From the NCBI GenBank assembly GCA_963807775.1, contig CAWECY010000004.1, forward strand, positions 1 to 64,000: a stretch of 64,000 bases of DNA, read 5' to 3'. A program made the position numbers and the translations under genes. This document shows, piece after piece, positions 54,289-62,552 of this stretch; position 1 is the stretch's first letter, and every line of letters begins with the position of its first letter. The stretch comes from Bog-473 sp963807775. Its GTDB lineage: Bacteria; Actinomycetota; Acidimicrobiia; Acidimicrobiales; RAAP-2. The notes below the pieces were generated by a model. It did not search any database. It was not told the origin of the DNA and saw only the letters and a list, made by a program, of their open reading frames with translations.

Positions 54289-55608
54289 GAGCAGACTTGA
54301 GCTGGCTTCAGCAGGATCTGGTGACACAGTCTCAGGCAGGGCACACGCCGCCAGCACGATTGCGCCAGAATCTTCCAGCTTCGATTGATACATGGCACTG
54401 TCGGCTCGAGCGATCAAGGCATCGGGTGACTCATTGGGACGATCGGTCCACGCCACGCCGACACTGGCGCTGAGCTGGATCTGGTCTGCCACAGACGGGG
54501 AGGGTGCTCGAAGCGATTCGCTAATGCGTCGCGCCACGAGAGCAGCCGCATCCGGTGACGGTGCAGTCGGGCACACCACCAAGAACTCGTCGCCTCCTAT
54601 GCGCCCCAGGACATCACCTGTTCGGATCGCACTGCGGATCCGTTCGGCCGCGCTGAGCAGGGCCTGGTCACCCGCAGCATGACCCAGGCGATCGTTGACC
54701 TCTTTGAATCGGTCCAGGTCGACAAAAATTGCTGCAACTCCAACTCGTGCGCCGTAGTTGGCCCGCAGGGCGACGTCGAGCGATTCGAAGATGGCGGCAT
54801 GATTCAGGCAGCCAGTCAGCGTGTCGATCGATGCCCGCCGTTCGAGTTCTCGGCGGAGATCGACACTCTCGGTGACGTCGCTCAACGTCCCGATGACGCC
54901 CGACACCGAGCCCGCGCCGTTGGTGAGGGGTCGCAGGCTCACCTCGCAGACCCTGGTACTGGCAAAGTCCGGGTGAGGCACGGCGACTCCAAATCGCAGC
55001 TCGAGTCCGTCGACTTCGCGACCTGTCAACGCTGCTTCGACTGCGGCGTTGAGTTGGCGACGGTCGTCATCGGCCACGGCGGAGAATTGGCTTGCCAGGT
55101 CGCTGACGGGAGGGGTTCCCAGTATGTGGTGCAGCCGCCCGTTGGTGAAGAGCAATCGTCGGTCCCGATCGACTTGAAACACGCCAACCGGCAGCGCATC
55201 TGTCAATCGTGCAATCAGCTCTTCCCGGGCTCGAAGCTCTTCTTCAAGGTCCAGCGAATCGGCCTCGGCAGGACGTATCACAGTGAAGATGCCGGGGTCT
55301 TCCGGATCATCGAGGCGATTCGTGTTGTGAGCCTCAATCCAGCACCATCCACCGTCCGCCGTTCGGAAGCGTCCTCGCCAAGTCTGCGTCGACCCAGGAT
55401 CGTTCATCATTGAGAACCAGGCGCCCACTGCTCTGGCCAGGTCGTCGGGGTGGACCAGGGCCGTCGGAGGTGAGCCCAGAATCTGGTCAGGTCGCCAGCC
55501 CAAAATCTCGACGATCGATTCCTCGACCTCTGTGATCAGGGCGGCCTCGTTACGGACTAGACGACAAGTCGGTGTCCGCGACTCCACCTCAGTCCGTTGT
55601 TCCGCCAC
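54277..55608 (-). CDS. PAS-PAS-GGDEF diguanylate cyclase
   Basis: 443 residues. A first PAS domain (about 20-115, SIVEILGWRPDQILGSPPT) and a second (about 130-255, LPVGVFQVDRDRRLLFTNGR with DVTESVDLRRELE) lead into the GGDEF domain (about 270-425): DTLTGCLNHAAIFESL, FVDLDRFKEVNDRLGH and the active-site loop RIGGDEFLVV. It should make cyclic di-GMP in response to a PAS-bound signal. No EAL domain or membrane span is present. It lies between the two tRNA-Thr 3' halves, so it may be cargo of a lost element. Confidence 0.92.
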   Translation of the reverse strand: MAEQRTEVESRTPTCRLVRNEAALITEVEESIVEILGWRPDQILGSPPTALVHPDDLARAVGAWFSMMNDPGSTQTWRGRFRTADGGWCWIEAHNTNRLDDPEDPGIFTVIRPAEADSLDLEEELRAREELIARLTDALPVGVFQVDRDRRLLFTNGRLHHILGTPPVSDLASQFSAVADDDRRQLNAAVEAALTGREVDGLELRFGVAVPHPDFASTRVCEVSLRPLTNGAGSVSGVIGTLSDVTESVDLRRELERRASIDTLTGCLNHAAIFESLDVALRANYGARVGVAAIFVDLDRFKEVNDRLGHAAGDQALLSAAERIRSAIRTGDVLGRIGGDEFLVVCPTAPSPDAAALVARRISESLRAPSPSVADQIQLSASVGVAWTDRPNESPDALIARADSAMYQSKLEDSGAIVLAACALPETVSPDPAEASSSLLSPR

Positions 55609-55791
55609 AGAGTTGTTACTCGGCCAATTTCGGCGAGGAATTGATAAGAAAAGGTCCTAACCTCACTCTTGGGCTCGGGCGATGGCCGTGGACGGGACCG
55701 CCGCCGGCTTGGGTCACGACCTGCCGATCGAAAAGGGGACGAATCGGGCCCAGGCACGGACGGGGATCGTTTCTTCTGGATGGTGGAGGAA

Positions 55792-55835
55792 GGAGCCTGA
55801 GGTCGGACTCGAACCGACGACCTGCGCATTACGAG
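55792..55835 (-). repeat. tRNA-Thr(CGT) 3' half, copy 2 (attachment-site remnant)
   Basis: 44 bases identical to copy 1 at 53871-53914 except one position, in the same orientation. The sequence to the right is not a tRNA 5' half, so neither copy is a functional tRNA. The two copies bound a segment of about 1.9 kb. Confidence 0.85.
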
Positions 55836-55955
55836 GGAGGTCAGCCGAATCTCGCTCCGTCTCAATCTGTCCCGCAGCGTGTCAATTTCGCTGCTCATAG
55901 GTGTGGCGCGATTTTGAAGGTGAGACGCCTCGGGACCGGGCGGGACGGACTGGGA

Positions 55956-56088
55956 CCCAATTGTTGGGATGAAGTTGGGATGGATTCGCTGTCTTTCCGC
56001 GGAGTATCCGCGGACTCAGCAGTGGAATTTTCACGTCTGTGGCGACGATGGCCACGGCCGTCCCAACAGTTTTGCGGCTGTCCCAACA
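55956..56088. repeat. TGTTGGGAC cluster, copy D
   Basis: CCCAATTGTTGGGA (55956-55969), a diverged GTTGGGATGG at 55974, and two inverted units GTCCCAACA at 56060-56068 and 56080-56088. The largest cluster of the repeat family, about 120 bases from tRNA remnant copy 2. Confidence 0.6.
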
Positions 56089-56144
56089 CCGACTTTGTTG
56101 AGGCTGGATGAGACCCGTTCTGACAACTCGGAACGACGAGGCTC

Positions 56145-56210
56145 GTCAAGGGCAAGCCGAAGGCTTAGGGAGGACACGGAGCGAAGCGGAGGCCCGCACC
56201 GACCCTTGAC
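56145..56210. repeat. Imperfect long hairpin
   Basis: GTCAAGGG (56145-56152) pairs with CCCTTGAC (56203-56210), and the short perfect hairpin AAGCC-GAA-GGCTT lies inside. No coding sequence is seen around it. The role is unknown; it lies in the gap between the GGDEF gene and the two-recombinase unit. Confidence 0.45.
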
Positions 56211-56463
56211 CAAGCCGGGCTGAACGCGAAGATCACAATGGGTCGGCCGGCCGCTGTGGCCGGCCTGGTTGCTTCTGAGATCCATTCCGGGTCGCTTGCC
56301 CCGGGAACGGGGGCCCCCGGATCCGCGGGCAACCGCAGTTAACCCGGTCCCCGAGAAGCTCGTTCGTGGGTCGCCCCTAACGGCACTTACATGGGTGATC
56401 CGCCACCTGGACTGAGCGTCCGGGGAGCCTTCTTCGGACGTAAGCCCGACAAGGAGGTGTGCG

Positions 56464-57501
56464 GTGGTGTGGTGTCCGTCGTTTCAGAGTCGTCTTCGCG
56501 CAGACGGTGAGCGCGAGTACCGGGTCGGCCACGAGCTGGTCGACGAGTTCTTGGAGTTCGCCTCCGGGCGGGCCAGGCCGGCCACGGTGCGGGCCTATGC
56601 CCATGACCTGAGCGTCTTCTTCGGGGTCATCGGCAAGGAGCCACAGGATGTGACCCCAAAGGACGTGCTGCGCTTCGTGACCGCCCAGCGGCGGCCGAGG
56701 AAGGGTGCTGAGAACGTGGTGCGGATCTCCGACGGCGAGTCGGGGATGTCGGCCTCGACCATCAAGCGGCGCCTGGCTGCGGTGTCGAGCCTCTATGGCT
56801 ATCTCGTCATCCGAGGCGACGCCGGCGTGGCCACCAATCCGGTGCCACGGGGTCTGCCCACTCGTCGCAACCGTCACCGAGGTGAGCGCGGTGCACCGCT
56901 GGTCCGCGGGGTGCGGCGTCTGCCGCGCATCTTGAACCCCGACGAGGTCGAAGCGCTTATGACGGCGCTGCGCACCGATCGGGACCGGGCCATGGCCCAG
57001 GCCATGCTGCTCGGCGGCCTGCGGCGTGGCGAGGTGCTGGGGCTGCGACTCGAAGACCTTCGCCTCGGCGAGTGGCGGGTCTTCATCGCCGAGGGCAAGG
57101 GCGGCCATCAACGACTCGTGCCGATCTCTCCGACCTTCTTCGCCACGGTGGCGGACTACATGAACAAGGAGCGACCACCCGATGCCCCGACTGATCGGCT
57201 CTTTGTCTCGCTCAAAGGACAAAGGCGGGGCCAGCCGCTTTCGACCGAGGGGATCATCGAGATCTTCAGTGCAGCACGGAGACGGGCCGGACTCACCCAT
57301 GGCACCTGCCACGAGCTCCGCCACACCTGCTTCACGAGATTGCGCGAGGGGGGCATGGCGATCGAAGCCGTCCAGGCCCAGGCCGGTCACCGCTCCATCG
57401 CGTCGACGAGGATCTACCTCCACCTCAGCATCGACTGGCTGGCCGAGGAGTACCGCAAGGCCATGGAAGCCCTCCACGCACCGGTGGAGGCGGCCCGATG
57501 A
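56464..57501 (+). CDS. Tyrosine recombinase, first of a tandem pair
   Basis: 345 residues. The core-binding domain (about 20-135) includes ARPATVRAYAHDLSVFF. Catalytic residues: arginine in LGGLRRGEVLGLRLED, lysine in EGKGGHQRLVP, HxxR in CHELRHTCFTRL, GH in AGHRSIASTRIYLHLS with the tyrosine. A strong AAGGAGGTG lies four bases before the GTG start. Its stop overlaps the next start by four bases, so the two proteins are made together, probably as partners in one synaptic complex. Confidence 0.9.
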   Translation: MVWCPSFQSRLRADGEREYRVGHELVDEFLEFASGRARPATVRAYAHDLSVFFGVIGKEPQDVTPKDVLRFVTAQRRPRKGAENVVRISDGESGMSASTIKRRLAAVSSLYGYLVIRGDAGVATNPVPRGLPTRRNRHRGERGAPLVRGVRRLPRILNPDEVEALMTALRTDRDRAMAQAMLLGGLRRGEVLGLRLEDLRLGEWRVFIAEGKGGHQRLVPISPTFFATVADYMNKERPPDAPTDRLFVSLKGQRRGQPLSTEGIIEIFSAARRRAGLTHGTCHELRHTCFTRLREGGMAIEAVQAQAGHRSIASTRIYLHLSIDWLAEEYRKAMEALHAPVEAAR

Positions 57502-58775
57502 GCGTCCTCCCGAAGTCATCAGAGGCCCCCTCGCCGTGGTGGAGCACGATGGAGTTCCCCTGGGCCGAGACCGCCCGCCGGGCCCCGGTGATGGTGGCCA
57601 CCATGGCCTCCTACCTGGATCAACTGGGTGTCTCGGCTCGTCCGACGACGGTCGGCGCTGCCGATCAGATACTGCGTCACTTCGCCGGCCAGGTCACTGA
57701 GTCCGACCCGACCTGCACCTCCATGAGCGGTGTCGAGCGCCGTCACATCGAAGCGCACAAGCTGTGGCTGGCCGCTCGGCCGGGCAAGGCCGGGAAGCCT
57801 CTCGCGGCGGTCACCATCCGCAATCGACTCGGAACGTTGCGCACTTTCTTCGAGCGGCTGCGGGATTGGGACTACGAAGACGCGCCGACCAAGACGCTGA
57901 TCTTCCCCGGCGACTTCCCACAGGCCGACGAACCGCTCCCGAAGTTCCTCGACGACCCGACGATGGAGAAGTTCACCGCGGCACTGGCGAGTGACCCCGA
58001 TCCTCGTCGACGGGTCATGGTCGAGATCCTGGCCCAGACCGGCATCCGGGTGGGCGAGCTCTCCGGGCTCGACGACAAGGCCGTGACCTTGCTCGGTGAC
58101 ACCTTCTCGTTGCGGATCCCCGTCGGCAAGCTGCACAACGACCGCTACGTGCCGATCGGGCCCGAACTGGTGAAGCTCATCACTGACTACCAGAAGATCC
58201 GTGGCCCGAGTCGCTCAGGGCGCTTGGTCGAACGAGACGATGGCCGACCCTTTGACCGTCGCACCGTTCATCGCTACGTCGAACGGGTGGCCAAGCGTGC
58301 CGGCGTCGGCCACGTCCATCCCCACCAGCTCCGCCACACGCTCGCCACCCGAATGATCAACAGGGGCATGAGCCTCGAGGCCATCGCCGTTTTGCTCGGT
58401 CACCGCTCCATGCGCATGACGCTGACCTATGCCCGCATCTCGGACCGGACCGTGGCCGAGGAGTACTTCCGGGTGACCCAGGCCGTCGAGGCCAGTTACG
58501 AGAGCGGCGAGCCGTTACCGGCCAGTGTCGAGGGCGCCAACATGCGCCGCATCGCCGCCGAGCACCGGCGGCTCTTGGGGAATGGTCACTGCACCCGACC
58601 GGCAGGGCTCGACTGCACCTTCGAGTCGGTCTGTGAGCGCTGTGGCTTCTTCGAGACCGGACCTCAGTTCCTCACCATCTTGCGCCGCCAGCGAGACGAC
58701 GCCGTTGACCACGGCCAGGAAGACCGCGTGGAGCTACTCGACGGCTTCCTCAAGGAGATCGACGGAGAGGGCTGA
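57498..58775 (+). CDS. Tyrosine recombinase with cysteine-rich tail, second of a tandem pair
   Basis: 425 residues. Catalytic residues: arginine in AQTGIRVGELSGL, HxxR in HPHQLRHTLATR, GH and tyrosine in LGHRSMRMTLTYARIS. After the catalytic domain there is an extra C-terminal stretch with CTRPAGLDCTFESVCERCGFF, four cysteines that could bind zinc. That tail is seen on recombinases of tandem transposon-type systems and may set protein partner or DNA choice. It ends 33 bases before the right inverted repeat. Confidence 0.9.
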   Translation: MSVLPKSSEAPSPWWSTMEFPWAETARRAPVMVATMASYLDQLGVSARPTTVGAADQILRHFAGQVTESDPTCTSMSGVERRHIEAHKLWLAARPGKAGKPLAAVTIRNRLGTLRTFFERLRDWDYEDAPTKTLIFPGDFPQADEPLPKFLDDPTMEKFTAALASDPDPRRRVMVEILAQTGIRVGELSGLDDKAVTLLGDTFSLRIPVGKLHNDRYVPIGPELVKLITDYQKIRGPSRSGRLVERDDGRPFDRRTVHRYVERVAKRAGVGHVHPHQLRHTLATRMINRGMSLEAIAVLLGHRSMRMTLTYARISDRTVAEEYFRVTQAVEASYESGEPLPASVEGANMRRIAAEHRRLLGNGHCTRPAGLDCTFESVCERCGFFETGPQFLTILRRQRDDAVDHGQEDRVELLDGFLKEIDGEG

Positions 58776-58904
58776 GTGTGCTTCCATGGCCTCAGCCCAG
58801 GTCCAGTGGATCACCCATGTAATCGCACTTCGGGGACACCCTGATCCGGGTTGCTGAACAAGAGCAGATGCGCGCGCCAGGGACCTGACCGACCGTTCAT
58901 AGGT

Positions 58905-58978
58905 GCCCCCTGGGTCTGGATGGCTACCTGTCAATGACGAAGATGGCGTACCGGGTTCGATTCCCGGCCGGGGGGCCA
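58905..58978 (+). repeat. tRNA-like 3' segment with encoded CCA
   Basis: The T-arm CCGGG-TTCGATT-CCCGG (58951-58967), the acceptor strand CCGGGGG and a GCCA end are well formed. The 5' side only partly pairs and lacks a proper D-arm and anticodon stem. It is best read as the 3' end of a tRNA whose 5' part was displaced, another attachment-site remnant, beside the two-recombinase unit. Confidence 0.55.
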
Positions 58979-59073
58979 CCCCGAGCGGCTGGTCGTCGGT
59001 GCCTCGTCAACATCAATGAGACGACCGGTCGCTGTGGGAACTGGGTATTCTGGTGTTCGTCATTGACGGGTAG
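58924..59073. repeat. 18-bp inverted repeat around the tRNA-like segment
   Basis: CTACCTGTCAATGACGAA (58924-58941) is matched in inverse by TTCGTCATTGACGGGTAG (59056-59073), with a single mismatch. The enclosed 114 bases hold the T-arm. It may be a pair of recombinase binding sites. The repeat is seen directly; the role is inferred. Confidence 0.6.
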
Positions 59074-59077
59074 TCAG

Positions 59078-59108
59078 AACGAGAGGGGTCCAAAAGGCCC
59101 CTCTCGTT
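59078..59108 (+). terminator. 11-bp stem hairpin
   Basis: AACGAGAGGGG and its complement CCCCTCTCGTT enclose a nine-base loop. It lies 100 bases after the tRNA-like 3' end and could be its original terminator. There is no pronounced T-run. Confidence 0.6.
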
Positions 59109-59202
59109 CGCGTCGAAGATGACTCCGAACGCCGGGTCTGCGGCGGCTTCGGTGTTTGCTGGTCGGATCCTGTTCAATGCGGTTAGTTGCTAGTTTCCTG
59201 AC

Positions 59203-59574
59203 ATGGCCATGACGACGCGAATCTTGAGTGTCTCTATCCCTGTCACCGATCAAGATGCTGCCCTGAGGTTCTATGTCGACGTACTTGGTTGCGAGCTGCG
59301 CACCGACCTTGAGGTGTGGCCTGGTGCTCGGCTGGTCGAAGTAGTTCCGCCCGGCTCCGACATCGGGCTCGTGCTATTGCCACCCGATAGTGAGATCCCG
59401 ATGGCGGTGCGCATGGGTACTAGCGATGCTGACACCGCCTACAGCCGACTTCGGGATGCGGAGGTGCAGATGCACAACGAGGAAGTGATCCACCTGGACG
59501 GATGGCCGCCGATGTTCTTCTTCGCTGATCCGGACGGCAATGGGTTGGTCTACCTGCAGGAGACTGACAGCTGA
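59203..59574 (+). CDS. VOC (glyoxalase/dioxygenase-like) family protein
   Basis: A 123-residue vicinal-oxygen-chelate protein with two paired beta-alpha-beta-beta-beta modules: VSIPVTDQDAALRFYVDVLG, the central DIGLVLLPPDS and the closing FFFADPDGNGLVYLQE. Metal ligands cannot be assigned with certainty. Members include glyoxalases, thiol transferases for antibiotics and ring-cleaving dioxygenases. An ATG at 59209 is an alternative start. Confidence 0.85.
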   Translation: MAMTTRILSVSIPVTDQDAALRFYVDVLGCELRTDLEVWPGARLVEVVPPGSDIGLVLLPPDSEIPMAVRMGTSDADTAYSRLRDAEVQMHNEEVIHLDGWPPMFFFADPDGNGLVYLQETDS

Positions 59575-59643
59575 AGGGTGTCCCCGTTCGCCGGATTAGC
59601 GGGACAGTTCAACCTCTTGGAGGCCAACGGACAGACTTGCCCC

Positions 59644-60003
59644 ATGAAGGATTCGTCAGACCGACACCGCCGCCTGCTGGAAGACTTGATCACCCTGTCT
59701 TCGTCCCCTGAGTCAATGGGAGATTTGGCCGCATATTTCGACTGGGACGGCGAGCCGGTCGTGGAGATGACCATCGCAGACATGGTCAGCGTTCTAGACC
59801 GATACCTAGGCAAGGAAGTCACCTCGCAACAACTTGAAGGCTGGGCCGAGGCCCTCGTGGGTCGGTCGGACATCGGTCTGCAACCCGGCGCAGAGGAACT
59901 GCTCAAACAACTGCTGTTCGAGATCAGCACGCCTGAGATCAACTTCGAGATCACGCCTTCGCAGGTCTCGGTGTGGCGACGCCAGCTTCTGGCCGAGCCT
60001 TAG
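59644..60003 (+). CDS. Small acidic protein of unknown function
   Basis: 119 residues from the ATG at 59644. It is acidic and helical: HRRLLEDLITLSSSPESMGD, AAYFDWDGEPVVEMTIADMV, QQLEGWAEALVGRSDIGLQP, ELLKQLLFEISTPEINFEIT. It resembles in style the small immunity-type or regulatory proteins found as orphans in accessory regions; no firm family could be named. It lies directly before the IS21-type element. Confidence 0.55.
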   Translation: MKDSSDRHRRLLEDLITLSSSPESMGDLAAYFDWDGEPVVEMTIADMVSVLDRYLGKEVTSQQLEGWAEALVGRSDIGLQPGAEELLKQLLFEISTPEINFEITPSQVSVWRRQLLAEP

Positions 60004-60130
60004 AGTGCCCCACTACGCCGGGTAGTGGATCCACTTCGGTCTGGTGTGAAATCCTGTTTAGAACCCTTCCCGAGGCCGGAGGTGGGCAATGCTGGCAACT
60101 GCAGGCACCACCAGCGCAATCTTCGCTGGG

Positions 60131-60178
60131 TGTGATCACCTGATGTGGCCCCGCCGTGATCATCAGATTTGGCCCCAC
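60131..60178. repeat. Left terminal repeat of the IS21-type element
   Basis: Begins TGTGATCACCTGATGTGGCC and contains a second unit GTGATCATCAGATTTGGCCC, matching the inverted right end. Confidence 0.8.
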
Positions 60179-60239
60179 GTGGCTTTCGGCAATGGAGGGG
60201 TCCACCGGTTGATCGCCAGTGGGCTGGAGCCTGGGACCC

Positions 60240-61772
60240 ATGGCGAAGAGGTCGAAGGTGGAACTGTTCGAGGAGATCCGCAAGGCGGCAGCCGGGAAGG
60301 ACAGCCCGTCTGTTCGTGAGCTGTCCCGCACATTCGGGGTTCATCGCCGGATGGTGCGTCAGGCGTTGGATTCGGCGCTGCCACCACCCCGCAAGGTGAC
60401 ACCACGGCCGTCTCCGTCGCTCGGGCCCTGGAAAGACACCATCGACGGATGGCTAGCGGCCGACGAGTTGGTGTCAAAGAAGCAGCGGCACACGGCGCGG
60501 CGGGTCTTCCAGCGCCTGGTCGAGGAGCATGACGCCGAGGTGAGCGAGTCGACCGTGCGGCGCTACGTGGGATCGCGGAAGAAGACGCGCTCGTTGTCGC
60601 TGCCCGACGTGTGCATCCCCCAGACACATCTGCTGGGAGACGAAGCGGAGGTCGACTTCGGCCAGGTGCGCTTCTTGCTCGACGGCACGCTGATCGACGC
60701 CTGGATGTTCGTCATGCGGCTCTCGGCGAGCGGGAAGGGATTCCACCGCGTCTACTTCAACCAGGCCCAAGAGGTGTTCCTCGACGGTCACGTGAGAGCC
60801 TTCGCCCATTTCGACGGGGTGCCGAGGAGGATCCGCTATGACAACCTCAAGCCGGCGGTGGTGCGCGTCATGAAAGGCCGGGGCCGCATCGAGACGGAGC
60901 GGTTCATCGCCCTGCGCAGCCACTACGGCTTCGAGTCCTTCTTCTGCCTGCCCGGCGTCAAGGGAGCCCACGAGAAGGGCGGCGTCGAAGGCGAGGTCGG
61001 GCGGTTCCGTCGACGGCACATGGTCCCGGTTCCGAATGTCGGCTCCCTCGATGCGCTCAACGATCTGGTGGCCGCCGGTGACGAACGTGACGATCACCGA
61101 CACATCGAAGCCAGGCGCATGACCGTCGCCCAGCACTTCGCCGCCGAGTCGCCCCTCCTTTCCGCCCTGCCCGACGATCCCTTCGACGTGGCCCTCGCCC
61201 TCAACTGCCGGGTCGACACCAAGAGTCGAATCTGTGTCCGCCAGTGCTTCTATTCAGTCCCGGTCCGCTATGCCGGTCGACGGATCGACGTCCGCCTCGG
61301 TGCTGATCGCATCAGCGCGCTCGACGGAGCTGGCGTTGTCGCCGTGCATCCTCGGGCCCAGGGCAAAGGGGCCGAGACGCTCGAGCTCGATCACTACCTC
61401 GAGGTCCTCTCCATCAAGCCCGGCGCCCTGGCCGGGGCCAGTGCCCTCGTGGCCGCCCGGCGCAGCGGCGCGTTCAGCGCGACCCACCAGCGATTCTGGG
61501 ACCTGGCCCGCCGGGTCCACGGAGATGCGGCCGGGACTCGGGCCCTGATCACCGTCCTGCTCTTGCACCGCACCATGGCCCAAGAGGCCGTCATCTCGGG
61601 CATGGAGGGGGCCCTCGACGTCGGCTCGGTCGATCCCGAGATCGTTGCCGTCGAGGCCCGCCGCTCACTCGGGCGTGCGGCACCCGCACCGGTTGCGAGG
61701 GAGACACTGACGGTCTTCGACCGTCCGACGCCGACGCTGGGCGGTTATGACGAACTACTCGAGGTCGGGTGA
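60240..61772 (+). CDS. istA: IS21 family transposase IstA
   Basis: A 510-residue DDE transposase. The N-terminal helix-turn-helix is SVRELSRTFGVHRRMVRQAL. The catalytic triad lies in LLGDEAEVDFGQV (first Asp), RRIRYDNLKPAV (second Asp) and GAHEKGGVEGEVG (Glu). The C-terminal part FYSVPVRYAGRRIDVRL is the Mu-type beta barrel. The ATG at 60240 (MAKRSKVELFEE) fits the family start. It overlaps istB by one base. Confidence 0.95.
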   Translation: MAKRSKVELFEEIRKAAAGKDSPSVRELSRTFGVHRRMVRQALDSALPPPRKVTPRPSPSLGPWKDTIDGWLAADELVSKKQRHTARRVFQRLVEEHDAEVSESTVRRYVGSRKKTRSLSLPDVCIPQTHLLGDEAEVDFGQVRFLLDGTLIDAWMFVMRLSASGKGFHRVYFNQAQEVFLDGHVRAFAHFDGVPRRIRYDNLKPAVVRVMKGRGRIETERFIALRSHYGFESFFCLPGVKGAHEKGGVEGEVGRFRRRHMVPVPNVGSLDALNDLVAAGDERDDHRHIEARRMTVAQHFAAESPLLSALPDDPFDVALALNCRVDTKSRICVRQCFYSVPVRYAGRRIDVRLGADRISALDGAGVVAVHPRAQGKGAETLELDHYLEVLSIKPGALAGASALVAARRSGAFSATHQRFWDLARRVHGDAAGTRALITVLLLHRTMAQEAVISGMEGALDVGSVDPEIVAVEARRSLGRAAPAPVARETLTVFDRPTPTLGGYDELLEVG

Positions 61773-62551
61773 TGACCAAGATGACCGACACCGCAGCTGA
61801 AGCGGCCATCGGAGCGGCGACGAGAGACCTGCACCTGCCGACGGTGCGTAGCGAGTGCGTGCGCCTGGCCGAAATGGCACAGCGATCGCAATCGACCTAT
61901 CTCGGCTACCTGGCCGAGATGCTCTCGGCCGAAGTCGATGACCGGGCCGAACGACGTCGGCAGCGCCGGGTCCATGAGGCCCGCTTCCCCCGGATCAAGC
62001 GCCTCGGCGACTTCGATCTGTCTGCTGCACCGAGCGTGAACGCCGCCACCGTCTCCATGCTCGCATCGGGGAGCTATCTCAGCGCCGGCGACCCGATCGT
62101 CTTGCTGGGTGACAGCGGGACCGGCAAGAGCCATTTGCTGATCGGCCTCGGAATGGCGGCCTGTGAGCAGGGCAAGGCGGTGCGCTACGTCACGTGCGCT
62201 GCACTGGTCAACGAACTGGCTGAAGCGGCCGACGAACGGCGGCTGTCCCGGCTGGTCGCTCGCTATGGACGGCTCGACCTGTTGTGCCTCGACGAACTCG
62301 GCTACGTCCAACTCGACGCCAAGGGAGCCGAACTGCTGTTCCAGATCCTGACAGAACGCGAAGAGAAGGCCTCGATCGCCACGGCCTCGAACCTCCCCTT
62401 CTCCGAATGGGGCCAGGTGATCGGCGATCCCCGCCTCGTGGCCGCCATCGTCGACCGGCTCACCTTCAACGCCCACATCATCGAGACCGGGACCGAGAGC
62501 TTCCGGCTGCGCTCGACCAAAGCCAAGCGGGCGAGCGCGACGAGGAGCTGA
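61772..62551 (+). CDS. istB: IS21 family helper ATPase IstB
   Basis: 259 residues, a DnaC/DnaA-like AAA+ ATPase that assembles on target DNA and stimulates IstA. Walker A is LLGDSGTGKSHLLIGLG, Walker B is LLCLDELGYVQLD, and sensor 1 is SIATASNLPFSEW. The ATG at 61772 overlaps the istA stop; a GTG one codon earlier is equivalent. Confidence 0.95.
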   Translation: MTKMTDTAAEAAIGAATRDLHLPTVRSECVRLAEMAQRSQSTYLGYLAEMLSAEVDDRAERRRQRRVHEARFPRIKRLGDFDLSAAPSVNAATVSMLASGSYLSAGDPIVLLGDSGTGKSHLLIGLGMAACEQGKAVRYVTCAALVNELAEAADERRLSRLVARYGRLDLLCLDELGYVQLDAKGAELLFQILTEREEKASIATASNLPFSEWGQVIGDPRLVAAIVDRLTFNAHIIETGTESFRLRSTKAKRASATRS

Positions 62552-62552
62552 C

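Larger units (their letters stand above)
56387..58822 (+). mobile_element. Two-recombinase unit bounded by 15-bp inverted repeats
   Basis: The left repeat TTACATGGGTGATCC (56387-56401) is found as its exact complement at 58808-58822. Between them lie only two overlapping tyrosine recombinase genes, both with complete catalytic residues. At 2.44 kb this looks like a self-contained insertion element that uses paired tyrosine recombinases instead of a DDE transposase. It resembles tandem-recombinase elements (such as RIT elements with three), but here with two. No target duplication was convincing. Confidence 0.7.

Noticed and set aside
55836..55955. An intact tRNA 5' half next to the second tRNA-Thr remnant
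   Set aside because: No acceptor or D-arm partner sequence could be found to the right of 55835.
56377..57519. A 380-codon frame opposite the first recombinase
   Set aside because: It is antisense to a gene with complete catalytic motifs and a strong ribosome site; no domain was seen.
58934..59122. A small cysteine-containing protein
   Set aside because: It reads through the tRNA-like T-arm and the terminator hairpin, and shows no conserved pattern.
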